Assembly: GCA_963665155.2 (NCBI GenBank)
Contig: OY761986.2
Coordinates: 1,736,001-1,800,000 of the forward strand
Origin: UBA1141 sp963665155
Lineage (GTDB): Bacteria; Chloroflexota; Dehalococcoidia; Lucifugimonadales; UBA3495
Reading direction: 5' to 3'
Length of the DNA stretch: 64,000 nt
The notes under the pieces were generated by a model, which did no database searches, had not been told where the DNA came from, and saw nothing but the letters and a program-made list of their open reading frames with translations. Below are positions 53,328-61,810 of the stretch, in pieces. Every line of letters begins with the position of its first letter. The stretch's first letter is position 1. A program made the position numbers and the translations under genes.

Positions 53328-53461
53328 TAAGTCTCTCCTAGTATTTTGGATTCCTCATATTAGCTTGGCAGCGATTGCGGGTCAAAGTTTTCTGGTAAGG
53401 ATAATAGTTAGCATCCGCTCCCCATCAGGTATAATTTTGTCACTCTCTTGGAATTGAAGTT

Positions 53462-53655
53462 ATGTCAATTGATAATACCGGCGCAGTTAGAGCGGCATTG
53501 TATGCGCGTGTCTCAACCGACGACCAACGGGGGCGCTAAACCATCGACAACCAAGTTGATGCACTACGAGGCTTTGCGCCAAACTCCGGGCTAAACATTA
53601 TTGAAGAATACCTGGACGACGGCATATCCGGCACCATCCGATTAGAAAAGCGTCC
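53462..53655 (+). pseudogene. Serine recombinase fragment with internal stop, copy 2
   Basis: Reads A-A-L-Y-A-R-V-S-T-D-D-Q-R-G-R, then TAA where copy 1 has CAG (Gln), then T-I-D-N-Q-V-D-A-L and E-E-Y-L-D-D-G-I-S-G, the second catalytic-domain motif, and E-K-R-P. After about 53640 the resemblance ends. This is the longer of the two fragments and shows the original gene continued past the duplication end. Confidence 0.8.
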
Positions 53656-53882
53656 ATGCAGCCTGGGTGACTGCACACCGGCTCCCGCCAGGATAACCAC
53701 CAGAGCTTCAAATGCTGGCCCTGAAATCTGATTCACCTCCGGATTCCAAGCGACAAATTGACAACGTAACCAACATCTGGTGAAATCTCCCCATCGGTCA
53801 AAAATAAATCCCGAATATATTTGGACGGGTCTGGCGTTAATCCATCTAAACCGCTTAGTTGCGGGAAAATGAGGAGGCAAAC

Positions 53883-54872
53883 ATGGCAGGACAGACATTT
53901 ATCTACGTGGGCGCCGAAGCAGATGGGCTTTACCGAAAAGAGGCTGGCGATGGCCAGTGGGAGAAACTGGCTAAGGGCATGCCGCCTGCACCCCAAGTTC
54001 GCGCAATTGCCATCCATCCCTCAGAACCAAAGACGGTCTTCGTGGGCACCCAGAGAGGCGTTTTCCGCAGCAAAGATGGCGGCGACAATTTTGAGCGCAT
54101 GAACATGGCGGAAGGGCGTACGGTATGGTCGTTGAAATTCCACCCCAACGATCCCAATACCATGTTCTTGGGTACCGAAGGCAGTGAGGTATTCAAGAGC
54201 ACCGACCGGGGAGAAAACTGGGACTTCTTGGCCACCATTTCCAACCCGGACCAGCACCAGATGGCATTCGCCATGCGCATTCTTGGCATCGCCATTGAGC
54301 CGGGCAACCCGGACCAGATGTACGCCGCTTTGGAAGTGGGCGGAGCAGCCCAGAGTTCCGACGGTGGAAAGTCCTGGAAGATAGTCAACAAGAACTTCGC
54401 AGGCGATGTGGACCTCTTGGACCTTCACGGCGTAGCCATGGGCGGCCCCGGCTCCACAACCGCCTTTATCTCCAACCGAGTCGGCACGTGGCGGACTACC
54501 GACAAAGGCGAGAACTGGCAAAACCTGAACTTCGACCAGTTCAGCGACATTCAATACTCCCGAGGCGTCGAGGTTGACCCCAGCAACCCCAACACTCTCT
54601 ATGCGTGCGTGGGCATGAACTTCGGCAGCGAACAGGGCGGCGTTATGCGAACAACCGACGGCGGCGACACCTGGCATCGGTTCGACCAAGGCGTGTCGCC
54701 ATCCAGCACCACTTTCGGCATAGCTGTTAACGAAGTTGATCCGAGCCAAGTATACTTCTGTACCCGCAAGGGACAGGTATTCGGCACCCACGACGGCGGC
54801 GCTTCATGGAAAGAGCATGTGTTGCCGGAGATGGCAGCCAACGTCAAGGCTGTAGCCTGTATTTCAGCCTAA
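53883..54872 (+). CDS. Asp-box beta-propeller protein (BNR/VPS10-like)
   Basis: 329 aa with six Asp-box motifs of the form S/T-x-D-x-G-x-x-W/F: S-K-D-G-G-D-N-F, S-T-D-R-G-E-N-W, S-S-D-G-G-K-S-W, T-T-D-K-G-E-N-W, T-T-D-G-G-D-T-W and T-H-D-G-G-A-S-W. This indicates a sialidase-like propeller, but no sialidase Arg triad is apparent, so a glycosidase role is not supported. No signal peptide is seen. GAGGAGG lies 6 bp before ATG 53883. Related proteins are common in Chloroflexota and lack a proven function. Confidence 0.85.
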   Translation: MAGQTFIYVGAEADGLYRKEAGDGQWEKLAKGMPPAPQVRAIAIHPSEPKTVFVGTQRGVFRSKDGGDNFERMNMAEGRTVWSLKFHPNDPNTMFLGTEGSEVFKSTDRGENWDFLATISNPDQHQMAFAMRILGIAIEPGNPDQMYAALEVGGAAQSSDGGKSWKIVNKNFAGDVDLLDLHGVAMGGPGSTTAFISNRVGTWRTTDKGENWQNLNFDQFSDIQYSRGVEVDPSNPNTLYACVGMNFGSEQGGVMRTTDGGDTWHRFDQGVSPSSTTFGIAVNEVDPSQVYFCTRKGQVFGTHDGGASWKEHVLPEMAANVKAVACISA

Positions 54873-55362
54873 ACAAATAATTCGGATTTATGTATCCTCT
54901 GAACGGAAATAGGCCCTGGGGCAGATTGAAGCTGTTCCAGGGCCTATGCCTTGATTCAACAGACCCAAAAGGAGAAGGTCGGGTAGCCGGACATCTACGC
55001 CTGACGGCCCGGTGGCGGGGCCACGGCTTTATTGCCTAAACCCGACGGGCGCGGGAAGAAATCAAGGCGTTGAGCCGTTTGCCCACTCACTTGGTCCTAG
55101 CGTTGGATCAAGCAGGACTCCTTCAGTTCAACTTACCCATATCCTGAAGCGGCCAGGAAACGGACCCAGTTACCTCATTCCTGGCTCTCCACTTCCCCAA
55201 GCGAACCAGGCGACTGCCAACGCCATCCATACGCACTACCCCCTTGGAGAGGCATTTCCTACATTCACGTCGTGGTGATCCACGCGGCGGCGCTGGACCG
55301 ACATGGGCGGCAAGATTCTGGTGGGATTCCCGCCTGAGGCCACCGGCTGGTAGAGCAAAAGC
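54873..55362. other. Intergenic, no gene recognised
   Basis: About 490 bp. Besides the hairpin at 54911 no feature was identified. Open frames (for example 55012-55278) lack family resemblance. Confidence 0.45.
54911..54944 (+). terminator. Hairpin after the propeller gene
   Basis: AGGCCCTGGGGCAG pairs with CTGTTCCAGGGCCT (two mismatches) around a 6-nt loop, about 40 bp after the stop. Only a weak T-rich tail follows. Confidence 0.55.
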
Positions 55363-56013
55363 TTATGGCTCGCTCCGGTCCCACTCAGGCAAGGCGTAGT
55401 AACCCTCAACGGGCACCTCCACCATCACCTCTAGACCTTGCGCCTTCTTGAGCCTTTGAACGTTGTAAAGATGGGCCACGTACTCGTAGTACCGGTGCAA
55501 GAAGGTGCCTTCTAGGGTCAAATAAACCTTGGAGGCATCCCCGGGATACTCCCTGATGCCATTAGGGAAGATTTCCGGGTGCTGCGCCCAGAGGACATCG
55601 CTCGGGGTTTCCAGCACTTTGGTGCGCATCGATCCCACAGTCTCGGCGGATAACACCGACCAGCAAAAGTCCAGCCCCTGCCGCACTTTCTCCAGAATGA
55701 AGTCCAACTCCCAATACTTGGTTTCGTCCAACCGCCTATCATGGGGCGATTCGCACAAGGCATCCAACTCCGGTCCGTTGGGCAGGCCATCGGGAAATAG
55801 CTGGGCTCCCCACCTGATCCACATCCAGCGGAAATCCCCCGATGCCATGTGACTCAGGTTGCGGCGAATACTCCACTTGCTCCATTCCCACCGGTCCGAC
55901 TCAAAGTCCAACTGTTCATCGGTCAGGCCCTGAGCCTCGGCCAGCACCATCTCGTACAGGTCGTTTCGGAACTGGGGGAATAGGTCGGTCGCAGGGGAGT
56001 CTTCTCTGACCAT
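55363..56013 (-). CDS. DinB-like four-helix protein
   Basis: 216 aa. The pattern L-F-P-Q-F-R-N-D-L-Y-E-M-V near residue 11, L-T-D-E-Q-L-D-F near 30, W-S-K-W-S-I-R-R-N-L-S-H-M near 44 and F-L-H-R-Y-Y-E-Y-V-A-H near 170 is that of DinB-type metal-binding bundles, with candidate His ligands in S-H-M and R-Y-Y-E-Y-V-A-H. Function unknown; some DinB relatives are thiol transferases. Its ATG overlaps the stop of the upstream gene by one base, so the two are coupled. Confidence 0.7.
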   Translation of the reverse strand: MVREDSPATDLFPQFRNDLYEMVLAEAQGLTDEQLDFESDRWEWSKWSIRRNLSHMASGDFRWMWIRWGAQLFPDGLPNGPELDALCESPHDRRLDETKYWELDFILEKVRQGLDFCWSVLSAETVGSMRTKVLETPSDVLWAQHPEIFPNGIREYPGDASKVYLTLEGTFLHRYYEYVAHLYNVQRLKKAQGLEVMVEVPVEGYYALPEWDRSEP

Positions 56014-56594
56014 TAGGGCCTAACCCAAGTCTCGGACCAAGCCAAGCAAGCGCTGCTACTCTGCTTGTCGCCCCGCATTTGTTTTGCGACGTCACCTTCG
56101 GCTACGTCGCCGTTAACCGTGATCTGGGCTCGCATCGCCGGAATGAAGCAAGAGTAGACACCGTGGGTGCGACCGCCGGCCGCTGCCGGACTGTTCAGCA
56201 TGAAAGGCTCGACAAAGTCGTACCAAGTCAACAGAACGATTTCTTCGTCGCTCTCCACTTTCTCGGTCCAGAAGGACCGGCCATCTCCGGATTTGGTGAA
56301 CTCGGCTTCAATCACAGGGATGCTCTGGTCGGCGAATTCCTCAAAGAGCATGCTCTCGATCTCGCCTTGCAGCCAACGGGTCATCGCAATATTGTCCGAA
56401 TAAATTCGCACCTCATCATCGATCAGGTCACTCTTGATGAACAAAACGTGACCAGGTCCACCGGGAGAATAGAGTATCCGCCAATGACTGGTCCGAGTGG
56501 TCTCATCTCCGCCCTCTTGCTGAACCAAGCGGATGAAAGAGTTTTCGCCGGTTAACCGAACTTCGGCTGGATCTGTGGGATTTGAAGTCGCCAT
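56013..56594 (-). CDS. Uncharacterised protein (193 aa)
   Basis: No family recognised. The sequence is soluble and strand-rich, with W-R-I-L-Y-S-P-G-G-P-G-H-V near residue 38, Y-S-D-N-I-A-M-T-R-W near 64, L-L-T-W-Y-D-F-V-E-P-F near 120 and H-G-V-Y-S-C-F-I-P near 145. GGGGAGG lies 7 bp before the ATG. Its stop overlaps the DinB-like start by one base, so the two proteins probably work together. Confidence 0.65.
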   Translation of the reverse strand: MATSNPTDPAEVRLTGENSFIRLVQQEGGDETTRTSHWRILYSPGGPGHVLFIKSDLIDDEVRIYSDNIAMTRWLQGEIESMLFEEFADQSIPVIEAEFTKSGDGRSFWTEKVESDEEIVLLTWYDFVEPFMLNSPAAAGGRTHGVYSCFIPAMRAQITVNGDVAEGDVAKQMRGDKQSSSACLAWSETWVRP

Positions 56595-56876
56595 CGGTGA
56601 GCCTCCCCGCGTGTTTTATTGATTTCCAGATTAATCTGGATTACGCAACGTTATCAGTTGGTGGTCTAGTCCCCAGTTCTTACTCGACGCGTTCCGCCAG
56701 TTGGCGCCTGATTTTTCGTCGGCATTGAGATAATCGCCTTGCTCACGCCTACTCATGTCTCGCACCGATCTTAGTTAAGTACCTTGAAGCGAACACAATG
56801 CTAGCGGGGTCACTCACATTATCGGAGCAACCCCGCTCTCCACGCAAAAATGGTTGTGTTTCGACCGCAGGCTTGT

Positions 56877-58061
56877 TTAACCCTTGGCGGGGAACCAGTC
56901 TTCCTTCCAGGGGAAGTCCCCCTCGGCGCTATCGTAGGCGGGCAATCCCTTTTCCACCCGTTCCCGGTAGGGGCTGGTTATGGGCTCGCTATATGGGTAA
57001 ATGCCGCCTTCGTAGGCTTCCGGCCCCTTCTTGAAATGCTTGGCTTGCTCCATAGTTTCGATGAATGGAGCGTTAATGTCGTAGAGTTGCGACACTGTCT
57101 TGGGCCGGGGGCCAGCTTTGGATACGTGGCCGTAAAGGTCACGCCCGAGTATGCGCTCGGCCATCCAAACGGTGTCGATGAGCTTGTCGATGTCCACACC
57201 AGTCTCGATGCCCATGTCATCCATCATATGCAGAAGGTCTTCGGTTGGCGCCATGCCGGTGGCCCTGCCGTTGCCGCAATAAGGGCAACCGCCGAACCCG
57301 CCGATGGTCCCATCCAACTCCAGAGTATCGTCAGGGCCCAAGGTCCGCATGGCTGCGTAACCCGAAGCGATGGCCATATTGCGACCGTTGTGCAGGTGCA
57401 AGCGGAAGTGGTCGATCTCGGGCCAGCGTTCCTTGACCCGGTACACGCTTTCTTCAACCTTAGCGGGCGTGCAGTGGCTCATGGGATCGCCCATGGACAC
57501 GCTGCGCACATTGATGCCAACCTCGTCCCACATGCTGTGCTCTTTTTCCAACAGGTTCATGAGGCTGTCCACCGGGAAGCCGCCCATGAAGTTGGAGCCC
57601 CAACTGGCATTACAGCCAATGCCCGCCTCTTTGATGTTCAATTCTTGAGCTTGGGCGACGATCTGAGGCCAGCGTTCCATCTCCTGCATCTGGGTGCGGT
57701 TGGTGTTGCGGCGAACAAAAACGTCGCACATATGACAGGTCAGTCTGGGAAAACCGTCGCGTTCGATGGTCAGAGGGGGCGAATAGGCTCGGGCCCGCTC
57801 CACGCCCCTGGAATTCAGTGCCAACGCCGTGTAGGTCACACCGGGTTTCGGAGTGAACTGAGTCACAATTTCGTCGATGCGAGTCATCTGGGGCGTCCAT
57901 TTGGGGCTGACGAAAGAACCGACAACAATGTTCTTGAGGCCGGTCTCGGAAAGCGCGTCTAGAAGTTCTACCTTGTCCTGCACCGAAATTTCAGCATCTT
58001 CAATCTGCATGCCTTCCCGCATGCCTTCTTCCTTGTAGGTTACCTTCGGCCAATCCGCCAT
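56877..58061 (-). CDS. HMGL-like (HMG-CoA lyase/aldolase-type) TIM-barrel enzyme
   Basis: 394 aa of the DRE-TIM metallolyase group. The opening E-G-M-R-E-G-M-Q replaces the usual D-x-x-R-D-G-x-Q: Arg stays but Asp becomes Glu. F-V-S-P-K-W-T-P near 50 is typical of HMG-CoA lyases. H-L-H-N-G-R-N near 222 gives the metal His pair, and G-G-C-P-Y-C-G-N-G near 257 corresponds to the lyase G-G-C-P-Y-A-P-G loop with its Cys. It should cleave or form a C-C bond in a 3-hydroxy-acyl or related acid; the substrate is unknown. GAGGAGG precedes the ATG. Confidence 0.85.
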   Translation of the reverse strand: MADWPKVTYKEEGMREGMQIEDAEISVQDKVELLDALSETGLKNIVVGSFVSPKWTPQMTRIDEIVTQFTPKPGVTYTALALNSRGVERARAYSPPLTIERDGFPRLTCHMCDVFVRRNTNRTQMQEMERWPQIVAQAQELNIKEAGIGCNASWGSNFMGGFPVDSLMNLLEKEHSMWDEVGINVRSVSMGDPMSHCTPAKVEESVYRVKERWPEIDHFRLHLHNGRNMAIASGYAAMRTLGPDDTLELDGTIGGFGGCPYCGNGRATGMAPTEDLLHMMDDMGIETGVDIDKLIDTVWMAERILGRDLYGHVSKAGPRPKTVSQLYDINAPFIETMEQAKHFKKGPEAYEGGIYPYSEPITSPYRERVEKGLPAYDSAEGDFPWKEDWFPAKG

Positions 58062-58080
58062 TGGCTCCTCCTCTTATTTA

Positions 58081-58106
58081 AGCTAGATTTGGTAGCTAGA
58101 TTTGGT
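58081..58106. repeat. 13-bp tandem repeat, two copies
   Basis: AGCTAGATTTGGT twice in a row, 20 bp upstream of the HMGL-like start, in its leader. Confidence 0.85.
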
Positions 58107-58261
58107 GAAGCGAGAATATGGTAAAACTAACCGAATTAACGATTGGATTGGTAATCGGAGAATCTACCACGTATTGGGCGTGGGCCAAGCTAAATGGCCG
58201 CGAGTACGCCTTTAGGCGGATTGTATTGCTCGCCCAAATGAGTTGTCAAGAATAATCTTGA

Positions 58262-58291
58262 TTGACACTAGCTAGGAATCGCTCCTATAAT
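58262..58291 (+). promoter_or_regulatory. Sigma70-type promoter of the thiamine locus
   Basis: Perfect TTGACA at 58262-58267 and perfect TATAAT at 58286-58291 with an 18-bp spacer. Transcription would begin near 58298, about 27 nt before the TPP aptamer. Confidence 0.85.
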
Positions 58292-58324
58292 TGGGGCGCT
58301 TTAACAAACTAATAGGCCTAGGCA

Positions 58325-58419
58325 CGTAGGGGAGCTCGGTTTAGCCGGGCTGAGAGGGTGGCCACAAATGCCGCCGACCCTTGCGAACCTGATCTGGGTA
58401 ATGCCAGCGGAGGGAAACG
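58325..58419 (+). ncRNA. TPP riboswitch (THI element)
   Basis: Contains the conserved aptamer segments in order: GGGGAGCTCGG, GGGCTGAGAGGGTGGCC, GACCCTTGCGAACCTGATC and GGGTAATGCCAGCGGAGGGA. The outer helix P1 can form between CGT at 58325 and ACG at 58417. It senses thiamine pyrophosphate and should lower expression of the transporter genes when TPP is plentiful. A hairpin at 58540-58570, upstream of the ThiZ start, could belong to the expression platform. Confidence 0.95.
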
Positions 58420-58539
58420 ACCTAAGAATATGCTATCGAATTTTGCCGCTATGGATATTGCCCAAGCGGCTCTTTTGTTTTGCGGGAGCCCCGATTATCG
58501 GCCAACCAATTAAGAGCGTCCGACTAATCATGCCGCTGA

Positions 58540-58570
58540 GCGGAGAATGATGTCGAATGGAATTCTCCGC
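58540..58570 (+). promoter_or_regulatory. Hairpin between riboswitch and ThiZ start
   Basis: 9-bp stem GCGGAGAAT with its complement and a 13-nt loop, about 50 bp before the ThiZ ATG. No T-run follows. It may be part of the riboswitch expression platform, but no competing pairing was established. Confidence 0.45.
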
Positions 58571-58616
58571 CGAGTCTGCGATCTGAGCGGTTAATTTTAC
58601 GGGTTATTAGGTCAGA

Positions 58617-59408
58617 ATGGCGCAGGAAGCAGCCTCAGGTGCGAGAATCCGGCCAAAGATTTGGGCCGACTCCGTTTACAAGTCCTACATGGTGGACGGA
58701 AAGCGGGAGCAGGTCCTGAACGGTGTGCAACTGACCGTCAACACTGGGGAGTTGGTCAGCATTATCGGTCCCAGCGGTTGTGGTAAAAGCACCTTGCTTA
58801 ACATCATCGCCGGTTTGGACCGTCCCGACGCAGGCACCGTCGAGTTGGACGGCGACCGGGACGGCGACCGGTTGGGCAAGGTCGGCTACATGCAGCAAAA
58901 GGACTTGTTGCTCCCTTGGCGCACCGTCTTGGACAACGCCACATTGGGACTTGAGCTTCAGGGCGTCTCCCGCAGCCATGCTCGCAGCCGGGCTCTCGAA
59001 CTCACCACTTTGTTCGGTCTAAAAGGGTTTGAGTACCAATACCCCTTCGCATTATCCGGGGGCATGCGTCAAAGGGCGGCTTTCCTTCGCACCATGCTGT
59101 TGAACCAAGATGTAGTGCTTTTAGATGAGCCCTTCGGCGCTTTGGACGCTCTTACTAGGGTCCAGATGCAAGAGTGGTTGATGGAGCTCTGGAACGCCCT
59201 AAAAAAGACGATCATCCTGATCACCCACGACGTGGAGGAAGCAATCCTGCTTTCGGACCGAATCTACGTGCTTTCCGTGCGCCCCGCTGGGATAAAAATG
59301 GTGATCGATGTCGATTTACCCCGGCCCCGAAACTCAAAGAACGTAACCGACCCGGATTTCATTCAATTAAAATCTCGACTTTTGGCGCTGCTTCACACAG
59401 AAAGTTAA
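58617..59408 (+). CDS. thiZ: ABC transporter ATPase for thiamine pyrimidine precursor (ThiZ-like)
   Basis: 263 aa of the nitrate/sulfonate/taurine importer ATPase type. Walker A G-P-S-G-C-G-K-S-T is at 51-59, the Q-loop at Y-M-Q-Q near 93, the signature L-S-G-G-M-R-Q-R near 144, Walker B V-V-L-L-D-E-P-F near 166 and the H-loop I-T-H-D-V near 200. A short duplication gives D-G-D-R-D-G-D-R at 78-85, where family members have a single unit. It is the first gene behind the TPP riboswitch, which fixes its likely role. The ribosome-binding site is weak. Confidence 0.9.
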   Translation: MAQEAASGARIRPKIWADSVYKSYMVDGKREQVLNGVQLTVNTGELVSIIGPSGCGKSTLLNIIAGLDRPDAGTVELDGDRDGDRLGKVGYMQQKDLLLPWRTVLDNATLGLELQGVSRSHARSRALELTTLFGLKGFEYQYPFALSGGMRQRAAFLRTMLLNQDVVLLDEPFGALDALTRVQMQEWLMELWNALKKTIILITHDVEEAILLSDRIYVLSVRPAGIKMVIDVDLPRPRNSKNVTDPDFIQLKSRLLALLHTES

Positions 59409-59516
59409 ATAGGAAATTCTCGGAGCATTTTGAATCGGTACATTTTCTAAAGGAGTTCAGCTGAGGTCTCAAACTGATTCGGATTTCCCGCCAGCAACGC
59501 TGCCAAACTCTTGAAT

Positions 59517-60449
59517 ATGCGAAAAATCCCCACAGAAATCGAACATGAATCGCATTTGACGAATAATCCCGATTCGTCCAGTGCATCGACCGGCGCGACC
59601 GATTCAACCGTGGCACCGACAGCCGACCAATGGCCTGAAGTCGTTAGAGGCAGCCGGTTAGAATCCGCGTTTCAGCGCGTCCGTTCCTGGGGTCTACCCA
59701 TCGCTATTTTGGCGGCGCTGGTAGCGGGATGGGAGATTTGGGTGCAAGTTGGAGACGTACCCAAGTGGCAACTGCCCGCTCCATCAGCCGTCGCCGTAGA
59801 ATTGGCGGAAAGCCGGGCCCTTTTGTGGGATCACACGTTGGTGACCTTGAAAGAGGTTGCGCTGGGGTTCCTGGCAGCCTTGGCCGCCGGCGTGATCCTG
59901 GCTGCGTTAATCACCTACTCAAGAATTATGGAAAGCTCAATCTACCCTATTGTAATCGCATCACAAACCGTTCCCGTCATAGCCATCGCCCCGTTGCTGC
60001 TTATCTGGGTAGGCTACGGCATCGAACCTAAAATAATTATTGTTGCGCTGATTTCTTTCTATCCAATTGCTGTCAATACAGTGGACGGTATGAAATCGGC
60101 AGACCCGGACATGGTCAGCATGATGAGGACTCTGGGCGCATCCCGTTGGCAGATATTCTCCAAGATCCAGCTTCCCAGTTCCCTGCCATTCATGTTCTCG
60201 GGAATCAAAATAGGCATATCCGTCAGCGTAATCGCAGCTGTGATAGGTGAGTGGGTTGGCGCCAGCGCAGGACTAGGCTATTTAATCACCTACTCTCAAC
60301 CCTTGTTTCTGACGGATCGCGTTTTTGCCGCTATCGTGTTGCTATCGGTAATGGGTATTTCATTGTTTGCCCTGGCTAGCCTTCTGGAACGAATAATGCT
60401 TCCTTGGTACCACACGGAAAAAAAGTCCAAGCTCTTGGAACGCCGGTAG
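59517..60449 (+). CDS. thiX: ABC transporter permease for thiamine pyrimidine precursor (ThiX-like)
   Basis: 310 aa. A polar N-terminal tail of ~60 residues precedes six membrane helices of the SsuC/TauC type. The EAA loop has S-M-M-R-T-L-G-A-S-R-W near 200, and G-E-W-V-G-A-S-A-G-L-G-Y-L near 248 is a family block. TTG 59511, two codons upstream, is an alternative start. It is 108 bp behind ThiZ, so it is presumably in the same transcript. Confidence 0.88.
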   Translation: MRKIPTEIEHESHLTNNPDSSSASTGATDSTVAPTADQWPEVVRGSRLESAFQRVRSWGLPIAILAALVAGWEIWVQVGDVPKWQLPAPSAVAVELAESRALLWDHTLVTLKEVALGFLAALAAGVILAALITYSRIMESSIYPIVIASQTVPVIAIAPLLLIWVGYGIEPKIIIVALISFYPIAVNTVDGMKSADPDMVSMMRTLGASRWQIFSKIQLPSSLPFMFSGIKIGISVSVIAAVIGEWVGASAGLGYLITYSQPLFLTDRVFAAIVLLSVMGISLFALASLLERIMLPWYHTEKKSKLLERR

Positions 60450-60458
60450 CCGGGATCT

Positions 60459-60506
60459 GGTTCAAGCCCGAATATGGTTCAAGCCCGGATATGGTTCCCC
60501 GGATAT
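60459..60506. repeat. 17-bp tandem repeat, two copies plus a degenerate third
   Basis: GGTTCAAGCCCGAATAT, then GGTTCAAGCCCGGATAT, then a shortened GGTTCCCCGGATAT. It lies between the permease and binding-protein genes. Confidence 0.85.
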
Positions 60507-60576
60507 GGCCGGAACCCAACTGTACCAAGTGCCCCAAGTGAAACTTCGGTAAATGAGCGAAAGGAGAAACTGCGAC

Positions 60577-61668
60577 ATGTTAAAACTCGTAACTCTGGTG
60601 GCGATCTCGCTGGGGCTTTTCCTGTTGGCCGCCTGCGGTTCCGACCCAACTGCAACATCCGTCCCGGTGCCAACGGCGATTCCCGCAGCAACAACAGCCC
60701 CGGACCCGACTGCGAAGCCAACAGCTACTACCGCCCCGGACCCGACCCCAACCCCGGTGGAATTGACCAAATTGTCGATGGCCTTGGATTGGTTCCCTTG
60801 GTCCAACCATTCGGGATTGTTCATAGCCGTAGATCGTGGCTACTTTTCCGATGAGGGCTTGGACGTGGAGATTTTCACCCCTGGTGATCCTTCCACCGTC
60901 TTGCAGACCGTGGCGTCCGGTCGAGACGATTTCGGCATCAGCTATCAGACTGAAGTCCTGATTGCCCGCGAAAAAGATGTTCCCGTAGTATCGATCATGG
61001 CGCTGGTGCAGCATCCATTGAACTCGGTAATGACGCTGAAGGAGTCCGGGATAGTTGAGCCCAAGGACCTAGCGGGCAAGAAGATTGGCTGGCCGGGCAT
61101 ACCATCCAATGAGCCGCTTCTGGAATCCATGCTGGGCAGCCAGGGCCTGACTTTAGACGACGTTGAATTGGTAAACGTGGGATTCGCGCTGGTGCCAGCG
61201 TTGATTGGCAATACGGTGGACGCTATCGTGGGGGCCTACTGGGTCCACGAGTCAATTTCTGCCACCAATCAGGGCTTCGAGCTAAATATCATGCGAATGG
61301 AAGAAAACGGCGTCCCAGACTTCTACCAGTTGGTTATTGTGGCCAGCGAGGACAAAATCGCTGAGGACCCGGATGTGGTAAATCGGTTCGTTAGAGCAGT
61401 CACTAGAGGGTATCAAGACGCCATCGCCGACCCCCTGGACGCTGTGCAGTTGCTAAAGCGCCTGAAGCCCGAAGTCGACCTCGATATAGAAATTCCGGGC
61501 GTGGCGCTGCTTGCGCCGCTGTGGACTACGGACAACGGTATTTTTGGCTGGCAGGAGGACGCCCGCTGGCAAGACTTCGCCAAGTGGATGGTGGACTCGG
61601 GCCGATTATCGGAAGCTACGGACCCAATGGCCGCCTTCGACAATAGCTTCGTGGCCGGTGCCCAGTAA
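60577..61668 (+). CDS. thiY: Pyrimidine-precursor-binding lipoprotein (ThiY/NMT1-like)
   Basis: The lipobox L-L-A-A-C near residue 20 and a ~35-residue Pro/Thr linker lead to an NMT1/THI5-like domain: L-D-W-F-P-W-S-N-H-S-G near 70, then G-D-P-S-T-V-L-Q near 101, F-G-I-S-Y-Q-T-E-V near 118, L-A-G-K-K-I-G-W-P-G near 160 and D-A-I-V-G-A-Y-W near 213. These blocks match ThiY, which binds N-formyl-4-amino-5-aminomethyl-2-methylpyrimidine. ATG 60577 gives the standard signal peptide; ATG 60553 is also in frame. It completes the ABC transporter. Confidence 0.9.
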   Translation: MLKLVTLVAISLGLFLLAACGSDPTATSVPVPTAIPAATTAPDPTAKPTATTAPDPTPTPVELTKLSMALDWFPWSNHSGLFIAVDRGYFSDEGLDVEIFTPGDPSTVLQTVASGRDDFGISYQTEVLIAREKDVPVVSIMALVQHPLNSVMTLKESGIVEPKDLAGKKIGWPGIPSNEPLLESMLGSQGLTLDDVELVNVGFALVPALIGNTVDAIVGAYWVHESISATNQGFELNIMRMEENGVPDFYQLVIVASEDKIAEDPDVVNRFVRAVTRGYQDAIADPLDAVQLLKRLKPEVDLDIEIPGVALLAPLWTTDNGIFGWQEDARWQDFAKWMVDSGRLSEATDPMAAFDNSFVAGAQ

Positions 61669-61758
61669 GGACTCATCCGAGGCTTAGTTAAGAATGGCAG
61701 CACGTCGTCCTGAACCCAACAAAAGGCCGCCATCCCACCCTCGGCTCAACGCATCAAT

Positions 61759-61782
61759 GCCGGTGATATACTTATCACCGGC
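61759..61782. other. 10-bp perfect hairpin upstream of the GYD gene
   Basis: GCCGGTGATA and its complement around a TACT loop, about 30 bp before the GYD ATG. No T-run. It could attenuate read-through from the transporter genes or be an operator. Confidence 0.55.
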
Positions 61783-61810
61783 TAAAGAATTGCGATTTGG
61801 GGAGTGGTAA

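Larger units (their letters stand above)
51371..53550. repeat. 1.09-kb direct tandem duplication (two copies, 1090-bp offset)
   Basis: Positions 51371-52460 and 52461-53550 align at a constant offset of about 1090 bp. Each unit holds the comF 3' end, an 86-aa ORF, a hairpin, a frameshifted monooxygenase-like gene on the minus strand and a resolvase 5' end. About 500 bp in the middle (from ~51755 to ~52260) look identical, while both outer parts differ by several percent to roughly 15%. The junction at 52460 joins the resolvase frame to the comF 3' end. Confidence 0.92.

Noticed and set aside
53536..53898. 120-codon minus frame after the resolvase fragment
   Set aside because: Overlaps recognisable resolvase remnant sequence on the plus strand and lacks any motif.
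56850..57962. 370-codon plus frame opposite the HMGL-like gene
   Set aside because: Antisense shadow; the minus strand has clear lyase motifs and a good ribosome-binding site.
58368..58550. 60-codon frame overlapping the TPP riboswitch
   Set aside because: It starts inside the aptamer and has no family resemblance.
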